Source: Conexibacter woesei DSM 14684
GTDB lineage: Bacteria > Actinomycetota > Thermoleophilia > Solirubrobacterales > Solirubrobacteraceae
DNA: 64,000 bases
Assembly: GCF_000025265.1 (NCBI RefSeq)
Contig: NC_013739.1
Location: 5,132,001-5,196,000, forward strand
Reading direction: 5' to 3'
Part shown: piece by piece, positions 1-8,301 of the stretch
How positions within the stretch are numbered: position 1 is the stretch's first letter
How the letters are laid out: each line of letters opens with the position of its first letter
Notes under the pieces: generated by a model
Database searches by the model: none
What the model was told of the DNA's origin: nothing
Seen by the model: only the letters and a program-made list of their open reading frames with translations
Position numbers and translations under genes: made by a program

Positions 1-264
1 GAACCCGGAGGCGTCCATCGTCGCCAGGTCCGAGCCGGAGCCCTTGACCCACAGGACCGCGACCTCGCGGCCGGTGTGGTCGGTCTCGACGCTCTTGGCC
101 GAGGTGTTGCCGCCGCCGAAGTTCGAGACGGCGCGGTTGGCGCCGAGCAGGTTCGAGCGGTAGACGAGCTGCTCCAGCCCGCCCTCAGGCGCCTTCGCCG
201 CATTCCAGAGGGAGTCGGCGCGCGGCGCCACGGGCGCGGCAGCGGTGTCAGTCGTGTGGCTCAT
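1..264 (-). CDS. rhaD: Bifunctional rhamnulose-1-phosphate aldolase/short-chain dehydrogenase, N-terminal part
   Basis: Only the first 88 codons are in the window; the gene runs off its left edge. The translation contains NLLGANRAVSNFGGGNTSAK, typical of the N-terminal class II aldolase domain of the aldolase/dehydrogenase fusion (often called RhaEW or RhaD). In that family the aldolase half splits rhamnulose-1-phosphate into DHAP and L-lactaldehyde, and the dehydrogenase half acts on lactaldehyde. The ATG at 264 overlaps the stop of the upstream rhamnose isomerase as ATGA, so it is the last visible gene of the rhamnose operon. The dehydrogenase half is outside the window and is assumed from the family. 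Confidence 0.85.
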   Translation of the reverse strand, partial: MSHTTDTAAAPVAPRADSLWNAAKAPEGGLEQLVYRSNLLGANRAVSNFGGGNTSAKSVETDHTGREVAVLWVKGSGSDLATMDASGF

Positions 265-1472
265 GCGCCAAGTCCTCCCGTCGTAGCGCCGGCGTCGCGA
301 CGGGAGCCGACCCGCTCCCACCAGTCGCCGTCGCGAAACGCGGCGACGGGGTCCGCCGCCGCGCCCTTCTCCTCACGGACCTTCGCCGTCAGGGGCCGCA
401 CGTCGGTCGCGAACGCGTCGAGCAGCAGTTCGTGCGCGCCGAGCACGTCCCCCGCGGCCTGACGCTCGGCGAGCGCCGCCCGGTCGACGAGCAGCGCCTT
501 CGCGAAGGCCTCCTGCAGGTTGACGACCGACAGCACCATCCCCTCGATCTTGTGCTCGATCACGTGCGCCTGGTCGATCGTCAGCCGCGGCAGCCGCGGC
601 AGCGCCGCCAGCTCGGCGTAGATCAGGAACAGCTCGAACGGGTTGACCGAGCCGACGATCAGGTCGTCGTCGCCGTACTTGCGGTTGTTGAAGTGGAAGC
701 CGCCGAGACGATCCTCGTCGGCGAGCGTCGCGACGATCTGCTCGATGTTCACGCCCTGCGCGTGGTGGCCGAGGTCGACCAGGACCTTCGCCTGCGGCCC
801 GAGCTTCTGGCAGGTCAGCAGCGAGCTGCCCCAGTCGGCCAGGTCGGTCGCGTAGAACGCCGGCTCGTAGAGCTTGTACTCGACCAGCAGCTCGATCCCC
901 GCCGGCAGCGCCGCGTACACCTCGGCGAGGCAGTCGTGCAGCCGGCGCCGCCGCACCGCGAACGCGTCCTGGCCGGCGTAGTTGGTGCCGTCGGGCAGCC
1001 ACAGCGAGACGCCCGTCGAGCCGAGCACGGAGGCGATCTCGATGCACTCCAGCATGTGGTCGGTCGCGAGCCGGCGGACGGCCGCGTCCGGGTTCACGAG
1101 CGAGCCGAGCTTGTAGCGCTTGTCGCCGAACAGGTTCGGGTTGACGGTGCCGATCTCCAGCCCCAGCGCCGCCGCGTGCTGCTTCAGCGGCGCGTAGTCG
1201 TCGAGCTGGTCCCACGGGATGTGGACCGCGACGAGCGGCGCGCTGCCCGTCAGGCGGTGGACCTCGGCGGCGTCGTCGAGCTTCTCGAACGGGGTCGACG
1301 GCAGCCCCTCCGGCGGGTAGGAGCCGAAGCGCGTGCCGGCGTTCGCGTAGCCCCACGACGGGGTCTCGACGCGGTGCTCGGCCAACCGCCGCTCGATCGC
1401 GGCGACGTCGGCGCCGCGCGCCGTCAGGCGCTCGGCGAGCCGCTCGTAGTCGGTGCGGGTGGTGTCATCCAT
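261..1472 (-). CDS. rhaI: L-rhamnose isomerase (RhaI type)
   Basis: Predicted 403-aa TIM-barrel sugar isomerase converting L-rhamnose to L-rhamnulose. Metal and catalytic positions of the xylose-isomerase-like fold are visible: VEYKLYEPAF (Glu), VDLGHH (Asp/His) and FHFNNRKYGDDD (His). It resembles the Pseudomonas/actinobacterial RhaI type rather than E. coli RhaA. I start at the ATG at 1472, which overlaps the end of rhaB by 8 bp (ATGGATGA). A longer frame reaches 1568, but its extra 32 residues lie inside rhaB and look non-native. Its stop overlaps the next gene by 4 bp, so the operon is translationally coupled on both sides. Confidence 0.9.
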   Translation of the reverse strand: MDDTTRTDYERLAERLTARGADVAAIERRLAEHRVETPSWGYANAGTRFGSYPPEGLPSTPFEKLDDAAEVHRLTGSAPLVAVHIPWDQLDDYAPLKQHAAALGLEIGTVNPNLFGDKRYKLGSLVNPDAAVRRLATDHMLECIEIASVLGSTGVSLWLPDGTNYAGQDAFAVRRRRLHDCLAEVYAALPAGIELLVEYKLYEPAFYATDLADWGSSLLTCQKLGPQAKVLVDLGHHAQGVNIEQIVATLADEDRLGGFHFNNRKYGDDDLIVGSVNPFELFLIYAELAALPRLPRLTIDQAHVIEHKIEGMVLSVVNLQEAFAKALLVDRAALAERQAAGDVLGAHELLLDAFATDVRPLTAKVREEKGAAADPVAAFRDGDWWERVGSRRDAGATTGGLGA

Positions 1473-3051
1473 CAGGAGTCGGTTCCTTGGGTCGGTGCGA
1501 GTGCTTCGCATTGCGAGTTCCACGACAGCTCCCGTGCATCGCGTCATGAACCGGGAACTCGCGGTCATCGGCGGCGGGCTCCAAGCGGGTCACCGTCAGG
1601 AAGCGCGCGTACAGCTGCTCGTAGGCGGCGCGGTCGGCGGACGGCTCGTAGACGGCGGGCGAGAACGACGCGGCGACGACCGCGCGGATCTGCTCCAGCG
1701 AGTCGACGTGGCCGAGCGCGAGCGCCTGCGTCATCACGTTGCCGAGCGCGGTCGCCTCGACCGGGCCGGCGTGGACAGGGCGGTCGAGCACGTCCGCGGC
1801 GAGCTGACAGAGCGTCGCGTTGCGCACACCCCCGCCGACGACGTGGACGACCGCGGCGCGGCGACCGGCGACGCGCTCGATCCGCTCCAGCACGAGCCGG
1901 TACTTGCACGCGAGCGATTCGAGTGCGCAGCGGATCGTCGCGCCGGCGTCGCGCGGCGCCGGCTGCCCGGCGCGCTCGCACAGCTGCGCGATCCGCGCCG
2001 GCATGTCGCCGGGGTGCAGCAACTCGGGCGCGTCGGGGTCGACCAGCGGGCCGCCGAGCGGCGCCGCCTGCGCCATCCGCTGGAGCGCGTCGTAGTCGTG
2101 GTCGGCGCCTTCGCGCGCCCACTGGCGCCGGCACTCCTGCACGAGCCAGAGCCCCATCACGTTGCGCAGCAGCCGGATCGTGCCGGCGACGCCGCCCTCG
2201 TTGGTGAGGTTGAACGAGCGCGCCTCCGCGCTCGTCACCGGCGCGTCCAGCTCCATCCCGAGCAGCGACCAGGTGCCCGACGAGAGGAAGGCGAAGTCGC
2301 TGTCGCGCGCGGGCACGGAGACGACCGCTGAGGCGGTGTCGTGGCCGCCGACGGCGATCACGTCGGGGACGGGTTCGAGCCCGGCGTCGCGCGCGATCTC
2401 CGGAAGCAACCGCGCGAGCACGGTGCCGGCGTCGACGAGCGGCGGCAGGATCGCCGCGTCGATCCCGGCGCGCACGGCCAGCTCGCGCGCCCACTCGCCG
2501 GTGCGGACGTCGAGCAGCTGCGTCGTCGAGGCGGCGGTGCGCTCGCACGCGAGCCGGCCGCTGAGCCAGTAGCCGAGCAGGTCCGGGATCGTCGCGAGCG
2601 CGCTCGCCGCCTCCAGCCGCGCGCCGCCGCGCTCCGCGACGAGCTGGAAGAGCGTGTTGAACGGCATGAACTGGATGCCGGTCGCGGCGTAGACCTCGTC
2701 GGCTCCGATCTCCTCCAGCAGCCGCTCCATCACGCCGTCGGTGCGGTGATCGCGGTAGTGGAACGGGTCGCCGAGCAGCTTGCCGTCGCGGTCGAGCAGA
2801 CCGTAGTCGCAGCCCCACGCGTCGACGGCGATCCCGTCGATCGGCCCGTCGGCGCGACGCGCCGCGGCGGCGATGCCGTGCAGCACCTCGCGGTGGATCG
2901 CGCGCACGTCCCAGTGCAGCCCGTCGTCGAGCTTCAGCGGGCCGTTGACGAAGCGGTGGACCTCCTCCAGCTCGACGCGGCCGCCGGCGAGCGTGCCGAG
3001 CTGGACGCGACCGGACTCGGCGCCGAGGTCGACCGCGACGTAGCGCCCCAT
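1465..3051 (-). CDS. rhaB: Rhamnulokinase
   Basis: A 528-aa FGGY-family kinase that phosphorylates L-rhamnulose to rhamnulose-1-phosphate. The N-terminus (VAVDLGAESGRVQLG) is the FGGY ATP-binding start, and GGGVRNATLCQLAADVLDRPV is the C-terminal signature region (the phrase spans 21 residues; key elements are GGGVRN and the following helix). The family is usually about 480-490 aa; here the last 30 or so residues have no expected counterpart. That tail is encoded by a palindromic repeat (1508-1564) that recurs at 10095-10153, so it looks like an inserted repeat read through in frame. Start is 3 bp after the upstream stop. Confidence 0.9.
   Translation of the reverse strand: MGRYVAVDLGAESGRVQLGTLAGGRVELEEVHRFVNGPLKLDDGLHWDVRAIHREVLHGIAAAARRADGPIDGIAVDAWGCDYGLLDRDGKLLGDPFHYRDHRTDGVMERLLEEIGADEVYAATGIQFMPFNTLFQLVAERGGARLEAASALATIPDLLGYWLSGRLACERTAASTTQLLDVRTGEWARELAVRAGIDAAILPPLVDAGTVLARLLPEIARDAGLEPVPDVIAVGGHDTASAVVSVPARDSDFAFLSSGTWSLLGMELDAPVTSAEARSFNLTNEGGVAGTIRLLRNVMGLWLVQECRRQWAREGADHDYDALQRMAQAAPLGGPLVDPDAPELLHPGDMPARIAQLCERAGQPAPRDAGATIRCALESLACKYRLVLERIERVAGRRAAVVHVVGGGVRNATLCQLAADVLDRPVHAGPVEATALGNVMTQALALGHVDSLEQIRAVVAASFSPAVYEPSADRAAYEQLYARFLTVTRLEPAADDREFPVHDAMHGSCRGTRNAKHSHRPKEPTPDG
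1508..1564. repeat. Dispersed palindromic repeat, copy A (inside rhaB 3' end)
   Basis: GCATTGCGAGTTCCACG at 1508-1524 and CCGGGAACTCGCGG at 1551-1564 form 9-bp inverted arms (GCGAGTTCC/GGAACTCGC). The same two blocks recur in opposite orientation at 10095-10153, the first identical over 17 nt. The unit encodes the unusual C-terminal tail of rhamnulokinase, suggesting insertion of a REP/MITE-like element near the 3' end of the gene. Only two copies were noticed by eye in this window. Confidence 0.6.
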
Positions 3052-3054
3052 CGG

Positions 3055-4488
3055 TCAGCGCACCTCCGCGAACGGCAGGCCGAGCAGCTTCGCGACGTTG
3101 CGGACCTCGGCGGCGACGTGGCCGACGCCGAGCGCGACGTGGTGGGTCGGGCCCTCGGCGCACCACGCCTCGAAGAAGTCGGCGGGCTTGGAGCCGAAGA
3201 CGAGCCGCGAGTTCGTGTTGCCGATCCGGAACGTCTCGCCCTCGACCGACTCGCCCTCGCCGGCGAGCAGCTTCAGCCTGCCGTCCGCGGTCTGCGTGCA
3301 GCCGACGATCGTGATCGGTCCGTAGCGGACCTTCTGCTCGACGCTCAGCCCCGCGCCGCGCTTGCCGTGGAACAGCTTCAGGTTGCGCAGCGTCGGCTGC
3401 TCCTGCGCGATCGCGAGGTGGCCGGGTCCGTCGTGACCCATCAGGATGAAGTCGGCGTCGAAGTCGAGCGCGTAGAACTCGGTGTAGGAGCCGCCCGCGC
3501 CGAGCCGGTCGAGCAGCAGCTGCGCGACGTTCGTCTTGATGTCGGCCTCTCCGGCGGTGGGGATGCCGCGGGCGGTCAGCAGGGAGTTCCCGACGATCAC
3601 GCCCGCGCCGAGCCGCTCGGCCTCGTTGCCGTCGACGCCGCGGTAGTAGTACGTCAGCGCGTCCAGCTCGAAGTCGGCGGCGAGCTTGTCGAGACCGACG
3701 GCGACGCGCGCGGACCAGTCGAGCTGCTCCTGCTCGACGGGCGCGGCGATCGGGTCCGAGGACGGATCGGCGAACGCGAACATCTGGCGGATCTCGGCCT
3801 CCTTCGCGGCACGCTCGGACTCGGTCGCGGCCGCCACGCGCGCACCGAGGTCGTCGATCTCCAGCACCTCGACGTGCGCGCCGAGCTGGCCGTGGACCAT
3901 CGTGAAGTCGGTGTACATGTCGAGCATGCCGGCGTAGGCGTGACCCATGAAGCCGATCCGCGCGCGTCGCAGCGCGCGTGCGGCGCCGGCGGCGCGGACC
4001 CACGCGGCGATCTTCTCCCACGCGCGCGGGTCGTCGTCGATCGTGCCCGCGACGGTGTCGTACTGGATGCCCGAGCGGACGCAGGCGCCCGCGATCTCCG
4101 GCACGCAGCACGCGGCGCAGTTGGCCAGCCACTCGGCCGTGTCTGTCGCGGCGTAGTCGAGCGTTCTGGTCGGCTGCAGGCCGAGCAGCACGACCGGCAC
4201 GCCGGCCTCCTGCAACGCGGGGATCACGACGCTCGAGGTCGCGTACGTGACGGCGTGGCAGAGCACGAGGTCGACCTGCCGCTGCGCGAACAGGTCGCCG
4301 GCCGCGCGGCCGCCCTGGGCGGAGTCGACCAGGCCCGCGCTGACGACGTCCGCGCCGAGCTCGCGCACCCGCTCCTCAACGCGCGCCTGGTAGCCCTCGC
4401 ACCGCTCTTTCAAGCCCTCGAACTGGGGCCAGTACGCCTCGAGGCCGATGCCGAAGACCCCGACGCTCGCAGTGGTTCTCTCGTTCAT
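3055..4488 (-). CDS. L-fucose/L-arabinose isomerase family protein
   Basis: A 477-aa protein of the fucose/arabinose isomerase superfamily. Candidate metal-binding and catalytic segments include TEFYALDFDADFILMGHDGP (Asp/His) and an earlier Glu-rich region. Its gene is coupled to the DeoR regulator by an ATGA overlap and sits 3 bp upstream of rhaB, so it is part of the rhamnose operon. Because a separate rhamnose isomerase is present downstream, this one may isomerise a related 6-deoxy or pentose sugar. The substrate cannot be read from the sequence. Family assignment is firm; exact activity is inference. Confidence 0.8.
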   Translation of the reverse strand: MNERTTASVGVFGIGLEAYWPQFEGLKERCEGYQARVEERVRELGADVVSAGLVDSAQGGRAAGDLFAQRQVDLVLCHAVTYATSSVVIPALQEAGVPVVLLGLQPTRTLDYAATDTAEWLANCAACCVPEIAGACVRSGIQYDTVAGTIDDDPRAWEKIAAWVRAAGAARALRRARIGFMGHAYAGMLDMYTDFTMVHGQLGAHVEVLEIDDLGARVAAATESERAAKEAEIRQMFAFADPSSDPIAAPVEQEQLDWSARVAVGLDKLAADFELDALTYYYRGVDGNEAERLGAGVIVGNSLLTARGIPTAGEADIKTNVAQLLLDRLGAGGSYTEFYALDFDADFILMGHDGPGHLAIAQEQPTLRNLKLFHGKRGAGLSVEQKVRYGPITIVGCTQTADGRLKLLAGEGESVEGETFRIGNTNSRLVFGSKPADFFEAWCAEGPTHHVALGVGHVAAEVRNVAKLLGLPFAEVR

Positions 4489-5312
4489 GTCTCGCTCCCG
4501 TGGCGGGCGACCCGCCGTACGTCGATCCCCATCGCGTTCAACGCCGCGACGTCTTCATTCGAAGCGTCCGCGACCAGCACGTGGGCGAGCTGGTCGACCG
4601 CCGTGATCGCGGCGAGACCGCGCGTGTGCAGCTTGCTGCCGTCGATCAGCAGGACCGGTTCCTCGGCGCGTCCGATCATCGCGCGCTTGACCTCGGCCTC
4701 GAGCGGATCGGCGTCGGTCAGCGTGCCGTCGCGTGAGAGCCCCTTGATCGAGAGGAAGACCTTGTCGGCGAAGTGCTCCTGCACCGTGCGCACGGCGTGC
4801 GGGCCGACGAACGAGCGCGTCAGTCTGCGCATCGAGCCGCCGATGCCGATCAGCTCGACGTTCGCCTGATCGCTGGCGCCGACCAGCTCCATCACCGGGA
4901 CGGAGTTGGTCACGATCGTGACCGGGACGCGCGAGGCGACGATCGCCTGCGCAGCGTGCCAGCAGGTCGAGGAGGAGTCGATGTAGACGGTCTCGTGCGG
5001 GGCGACCAGCGCCGCGGCTGCAGCGCCGAGCCGGTGCTTGGCGTCGGTGTCGACGCCGAGCCGGTGCTGGAAGGAGTCCTCGTGCGCAGCGACGCCCGGC
5101 AGCACGGCGCCGCCGTGAGTGCGGCGGGCGAGCCCCTGGCGCTCCAGCTCGGAGAGGTCGCGCCGCGCCGTCATCGAGGAGACGCCGAACGCCTCTTCCA
5201 GGGCGGCGACTGTCACGGAGCCGTCGCGGTCCAGCAGATCGACGATCGAGCGGCGCCGGGTTGCCGCCATCGCCGACCGTCCTGCTGTGCTTGTTTGTTC
5301 GTTTGATCCCAT
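4485..5312 (-). CDS. DeoR/GlpR family transcriptional regulator
   Basis: A 275-aa regulator. The N-terminal helix-turn-helix (VAALEEAFGVSSMTARRDLS, near residues 35-55) is the classic DeoR motif and is followed by a sugar-phosphate-binding isomerase-like domain (YIDSSSTCWH; FLSIKGLSRDGTLTD). DeoR proteins normally repress sugar operons and are relieved by a phosphorylated sugar; here a rhamnulose phosphate is plausible. First gene of the leftward rhamnose operon; its stop overlaps the next gene as ATGA. The start is uncertain: ATG 5312 gives 14 extra residues over ATG 5270, where the HTH-proximal sequence begins. Confidence 0.9.
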   Translation of the reverse strand: MGSNEQTSTAGRSAMAATRRRSIVDLLDRDGSVTVAALEEAFGVSSMTARRDLSELERQGLARRTHGGAVLPGVAAHEDSFQHRLGVDTDAKHRLGAAAAALVAPHETVYIDSSSTCWHAAQAIVASRVPVTIVTNSVPVMELVGASDQANVELIGIGGSMRRLTRSFVGPHAVRTVQEHFADKVFLSIKGLSRDGTLTDADPLEAEVKRAMIGRAEEPVLLIDGSKLHTRGLAAITAVDQLAHVLVADASNEDVAALNAMGIDVRRVARHGSET

Positions 5313-5340
5313 CTACCTATCAAAATGGACAAAATCAATC
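5291..5340. promoter_or_regulatory. AT-rich leader with candidate DeoR operator repeats
   Basis: An AT-rich island just upstream of, and partly overlapping, the longer start of the DeoR gene. It has TTGTTTGTTCGTTT at 5291-5304 and the direct repeats CAAAAT (5321-5326) and CAAAAT (5330-5335). DeoR-family operators are often short T/A-rich direct repeats, so this is a reasonable autoregulatory site. Assignment rests on position and composition only. Confidence 0.4.
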
Positions 5341-5422
5341 AGATCACAGAACATCTCCGCGCGTCAAGCTGAACGAGGCTCATCGCGGTGCGCGACCTGA
5401 CACGAAGCCGCATGGCGCGATA

Positions 5423-5433
5423 TGGTCCGACCA
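5423..5433. promoter_or_regulatory. GntR/FCD (LldR-type) operator
   Basis: TGGTCCGACCA fits the FCD-type GntR consensus TNGTNNNACNA used by FadR and LldR. It lies 26 bp before the lutA start and just ahead of its AAGGAGG ribosome-binding site. LldR-type repressors classically control lactate oxidation operons. The regulator itself is not in the window. Confidence 0.55.
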
Positions 5434-5459
5434 ATTCCCAAGGAGGGAGAACCCGGCCC

Positions 5460-6203
5460 GTGCGAATCGCGCTCTTCATCACCTGCTTCAACGACACGCT
5501 CTTTCCTCGCACGGGACAGGCGGTCGTCTCGCTGCTCGAGCGCCTCGGACACGAGGTGGTATTCCCGCTGGAGCAGACCTGCTGCGGCCAGATGCACTTC
5601 AACTCTGGCTATCACGCCGAGGCGCTGCCGCTCGTGCGCCGCTTCGCGCGCGTCTTCGCCGAGCAGGAGCTGATCGTCTCCCCCTCCGGCTCGTGCGTCG
5701 CGATGGTGCGCGACCACTACGCGCGCGTCGCCGCCGAGACCGGTGACGAGCAGCTGATCGAGCAGGTCCGCCTGCTCGGCGAGCGCACCTTCGAGCTGAC
5801 CGAGCTGCTGGTCGACAAGCTCGGCGTCGAGGATGTCGGCGCCTACTACCCGCACCGCGTCACGTACCACCCGAGCTGCCACGCGCTGCGGATGCTGCAC
5901 GTCGACGACAAGCCGCTGCGCCTGCTGCGCGCCGTGCGCGGGATCGACCTCGTCGAGCTGCCGCAGGCAGAGCAGTGCTGCGGCTTCGGCGGCACGTTCG
6001 CGATCAAGAACGCCGACACCTCGATCGCGATGCTGAGCGACAAGCTGCGCGCGGTGCTCGACACGCGCGCGGAGGTCTGCACCGCGGCCGACAACTCGTG
6101 CCTGATGCACATCGGCGGCGGCCTGTCGCGCCAGCGCGCCGGCGTCAGAGCGCTCCACCTGGCGGAGATCCTCGCCTCGACCGAGCAGGAGCCTGCCGCA
6201 TGA
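5460..6203 (+). CDS. lutA: L-lactate utilization protein LutA, (Fe-S)-binding CCG-domain protein
   Basis: Predicted 247-aa subunit of the LutABC L-lactate oxidase complex. Two CCG (DUF3390-like) cysteine motifs are visible, EQTCCGQMHF near residue 37 and EQCCGFGGTF near residue 174, which ligate an Fe-S cofactor in heterodisulfide-reductase-like proteins. I chose GTG 5460, preceded by AAGGAGGGAG at 5440-5449, rather than the upstream ATG at 5388. The stop overlaps lutB as ATGA. It runs divergently from the rhamnose operon, whose pathway yields L-lactaldehyde and lactate. Confidence 0.9.
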   Translation: MRIALFITCFNDTLFPRTGQAVVSLLERLGHEVVFPLEQTCCGQMHFNSGYHAEALPLVRRFARVFAEQELIVSPSGSCVAMVRDHYARVAAETGDEQLIEQVRLLGERTFELTELLVDKLGVEDVGAYYPHRVTYHPSCHALRMLHVDDKPLRLLRAVRGIDLVELPQAEQCCGFGGTFAIKNADTSIAMLSDKLRAVLDTRAEVCTAADNSCLMHIGGGLSRQRAGVRALHLAEILASTEQEPAA

Positions 6204-7639
6204 CCGCGTCGTGGCCCGACGTCCCTTCGTTCCCGCTCGCCGCACGTCCGGCGCTGGCCGACTCGCAGCTGCGCCGCAACCTCGGCAAAGCGACCACGAC
6301 GATCCGCGAGAAGCGCGTCGGGGTGGTCGAGGAGATGGACGATTGGGAGCAGCTGCGCGAGGCCGGGCGGGCGCTGAAGGAGCGGACGCTGCGCCACCTC
6401 GACGAGCACCTGCAGACGCTGGAGGCGTCGGTCACGCGCGCCGGCGGCCACGTCCACTGGGCGCGCGACGGCGCCGAGGCGAACCGGATCGTGACCTCGC
6501 TCGTGCAGGCGAAGGGCGTCAGCGAGGTCGTCAAGGTCAAGTCGATGGCGACCGCCGAGATCGAGCTGAACGAGGCGCTCGAGGCGGCCGGGATCGAGGC
6601 GCTGGAGACCGACCTCGCGGAGCTGATCGTGCAGCTCGCCAGAGACCGCCCGTCGCACATCCTCGTGCCCGCGATCCACAAGAACCGCTCCGAGATCCGC
6701 GACCTCTTCCGCCGCACGATCGGGCCGGCCGACCTGACCGACGAGCCGGCGGTGCTGGCCGACGCGGCGCGCCGCTTCCTGCGCGAGCGCTTCCTCACGG
6801 CGAGAGTCGGGATCAGCGGCGCGAACTTCGCGATCGCCGAGACCGGCACGATCGCGGTGCTGGAGTCCGAGGGCAACGGACGCATGTGCACGACGCTGCC
6901 GGAGACGCTGATCACCGTCTGCGGGATCGAGAAGCTGCTGCCGAGCTGGCAGGACCTGGAGGTCTTCCTGCAGCTGCTGCCGCGCTCCTCCACGGCCGAG
7001 CGGATGAACCCGTACACGACGCTGTGGGCGGGCGCGCGCGAGGACGACGGGCCGCGCGAGTTCCATCTCGTGCTGCTCGACAACGGCCGCACCGACTCGC
7101 TCGCCGACGAGCTGGCGCGGCAGACGCTCGCGTGCATCCGCTGCTCGGCGTGCCTCAACGTCTGCCCCGTCTACGAGCGCACCGGCGGCCACGCGTACGG
7201 CTCGGTCTACCCCGGGCCGATCGGCGCGATCCTGACGCCGCAGCTCGACGGCATGAGAGCGGCCGGCTCGCTGCCGTTCGCCTCCTCGCTGTGCGGCGCC
7301 TGCTACGAGGTCTGCCCGGTCAAGATCGACATACCGACCGTCCTCGTGCACCTGCGCGACCGCTCCAACAGGGAGAGAGCGGCGGCGTCGCTGAGAGGTC
7401 GGATGGATCCCGAGCGGCTGGCGATGAAGGCGGTCGCGAGAGGGTTCGCGACGCGGGGGCGCTACGAGCGGCTGCAGAAGCTCGGCCGGCTGGCGCAGTG
7501 GCCGGTCGCGCGCAAGGGCAGGATCGAGCACCTGCCGGGTGAGCTGAAGGGCTGGACGGAGGCGCGTGACCTGATGCCGGTGCCGCAGCAGACGTTCCGC
7601 GAGTGGTGGGTCGCGCGCGAGCGGAAGGACGGACGATGA
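6200..7639 (+). CDS. lutB: L-lactate utilization protein LutB, ferredoxin-type iron-sulfur protein
   Basis: A 479-aa protein with an N-terminal LUD domain (about residues 50-290) and two 4Fe-4S motifs, CIRCSACLNVCP near residue 312 and CGACYEVCPVKIDIP near residue 365, followed by a C-terminal DUF3390-like tail. It transfers electrons in the LutABC complex that oxidises L-lactate to pyruvate. Length and domain order match the LutB/YkgF family. Overlaps lutA and lutC by 4 bp on each side, so all three subunits are translationally coupled. Confidence 0.93.
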   Translation: MTASWPDVPSFPLAARPALADSQLRRNLGKATTTIREKRVGVVEEMDDWEQLREAGRALKERTLRHLDEHLQTLEASVTRAGGHVHWARDGAEANRIVTSLVQAKGVSEVVKVKSMATAEIELNEALEAAGIEALETDLAELIVQLARDRPSHILVPAIHKNRSEIRDLFRRTIGPADLTDEPAVLADAARRFLRERFLTARVGISGANFAIAETGTIAVLESEGNGRMCTTLPETLITVCGIEKLLPSWQDLEVFLQLLPRSSTAERMNPYTTLWAGAREDDGPREFHLVLLDNGRTDSLADELARQTLACIRCSACLNVCPVYERTGGHAYGSVYPGPIGAILTPQLDGMRAAGSLPFASSLCGACYEVCPVKIDIPTVLVHLRDRSNRERAAASLRGRMDPERLAMKAVARGFATRGRYERLQKLGRLAQWPVARKGRIEHLPGELKGWTEARDLMPVPQQTFREWWVARERKDGR

Positions 7640-8292
7640 GCACCGCTCGCGACGAGATCCTGCGGCGCGTGCGCGCGTCGCTCGCCGACGTGCCGGCGGC
7701 GGAGACGAGCGACGACGTCGCCGTCGTGCGCGACTACCGCCGCAGCGGCACGCTCGCGGCCGAGGAGACGATCGCGCTCTTCGCCGAGAACTGCGCCGAC
7801 TACCGCGCGAACGTGCGCCGCGTCGCCGCCGGCGAGCTGCCTGCCGCGATCGCCGCGGCCCTGCGCGAGCGCGGCGCGAGACGGCTCGCGATCCCCGCCG
7901 ACCTGCCGGCGGCGTGGCGCGACCCCGCCGCCGCCGACGGCGCCGAGTGGGTCGAGGACGACGGCCTCTCCCACGACGCGCTCAGCGCCGTCGACGGCGT
8001 CGTCACCGGCTGCGCGGTCGCGATCGCGCTGAACGGCACGATCGTGCTCGACGGCGGTGAGGCACAGGGCCGCCGCGCGCTCACGCTGCTGCCCGACTAC
8101 CACCTCTGCGTCGTCATGGCCGACCGCGTCGTCGAGCTGGTGCCGGAGGGGATCGCCCGCCTTCACGACGCCGCCGTCGCCGGCCGCCCGATGACGATGA
8201 TCGCCGGCCCTTCCGCCACCTCCGACATCGAGCTGAACCGCGTCGAGGGCGTCCACGGCCCGCGCACGCTCGACGTGCTCGTCGTCGGCTGA
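7636..8292 (+). CDS. lutC: L-lactate utilization protein LutC (LUD domain)
   Basis: A 218-aa LUD-domain protein, the third LutABC subunit. It contains the conserved core GVVTGCAVAIALNGTIVLDG followed by GRRALTLLPDYHLCVV and a C-terminal SATSDIELNRVEGVHGP signature. The ATG at 7636 overlaps the lutB stop. The operon ends here; the next gene is a toxin-antitoxin pair with its own operator. Confidence 0.92.
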   Translation: MSTARDEILRRVRASLADVPAAETSDDVAVVRDYRRSGTLAAEETIALFAENCADYRANVRRVAAGELPAAIAAALRERGARRLAIPADLPAAWRDPAAADGAEWVEDDGLSHDALSAVDGVVTGCAVAIALNGTIVLDGGEAQGRRALTLLPDYHLCVVMADRVVELVPEGIARLHDAAVAGRPMTMIAGPSATSDIELNRVEGVHGPRTLDVLVVG

Positions 8293-8301
8293 CGCGACCG
8301 A

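Noticed and set aside
432-2207. Long rightward open frame across rhaI and rhaB
   Set aside because: It is antisense to two clearly coding genes and its product is Arg/Val-rich low-complexity sequence, as expected from GC-rich third positions.
2341-4869. 842-codon rightward frame opposite the isomerase and DeoR genes
   Set aside because: Antisense shadow; no recognisable domain, while the leftward frames have clear motifs and 4-bp overlaps.
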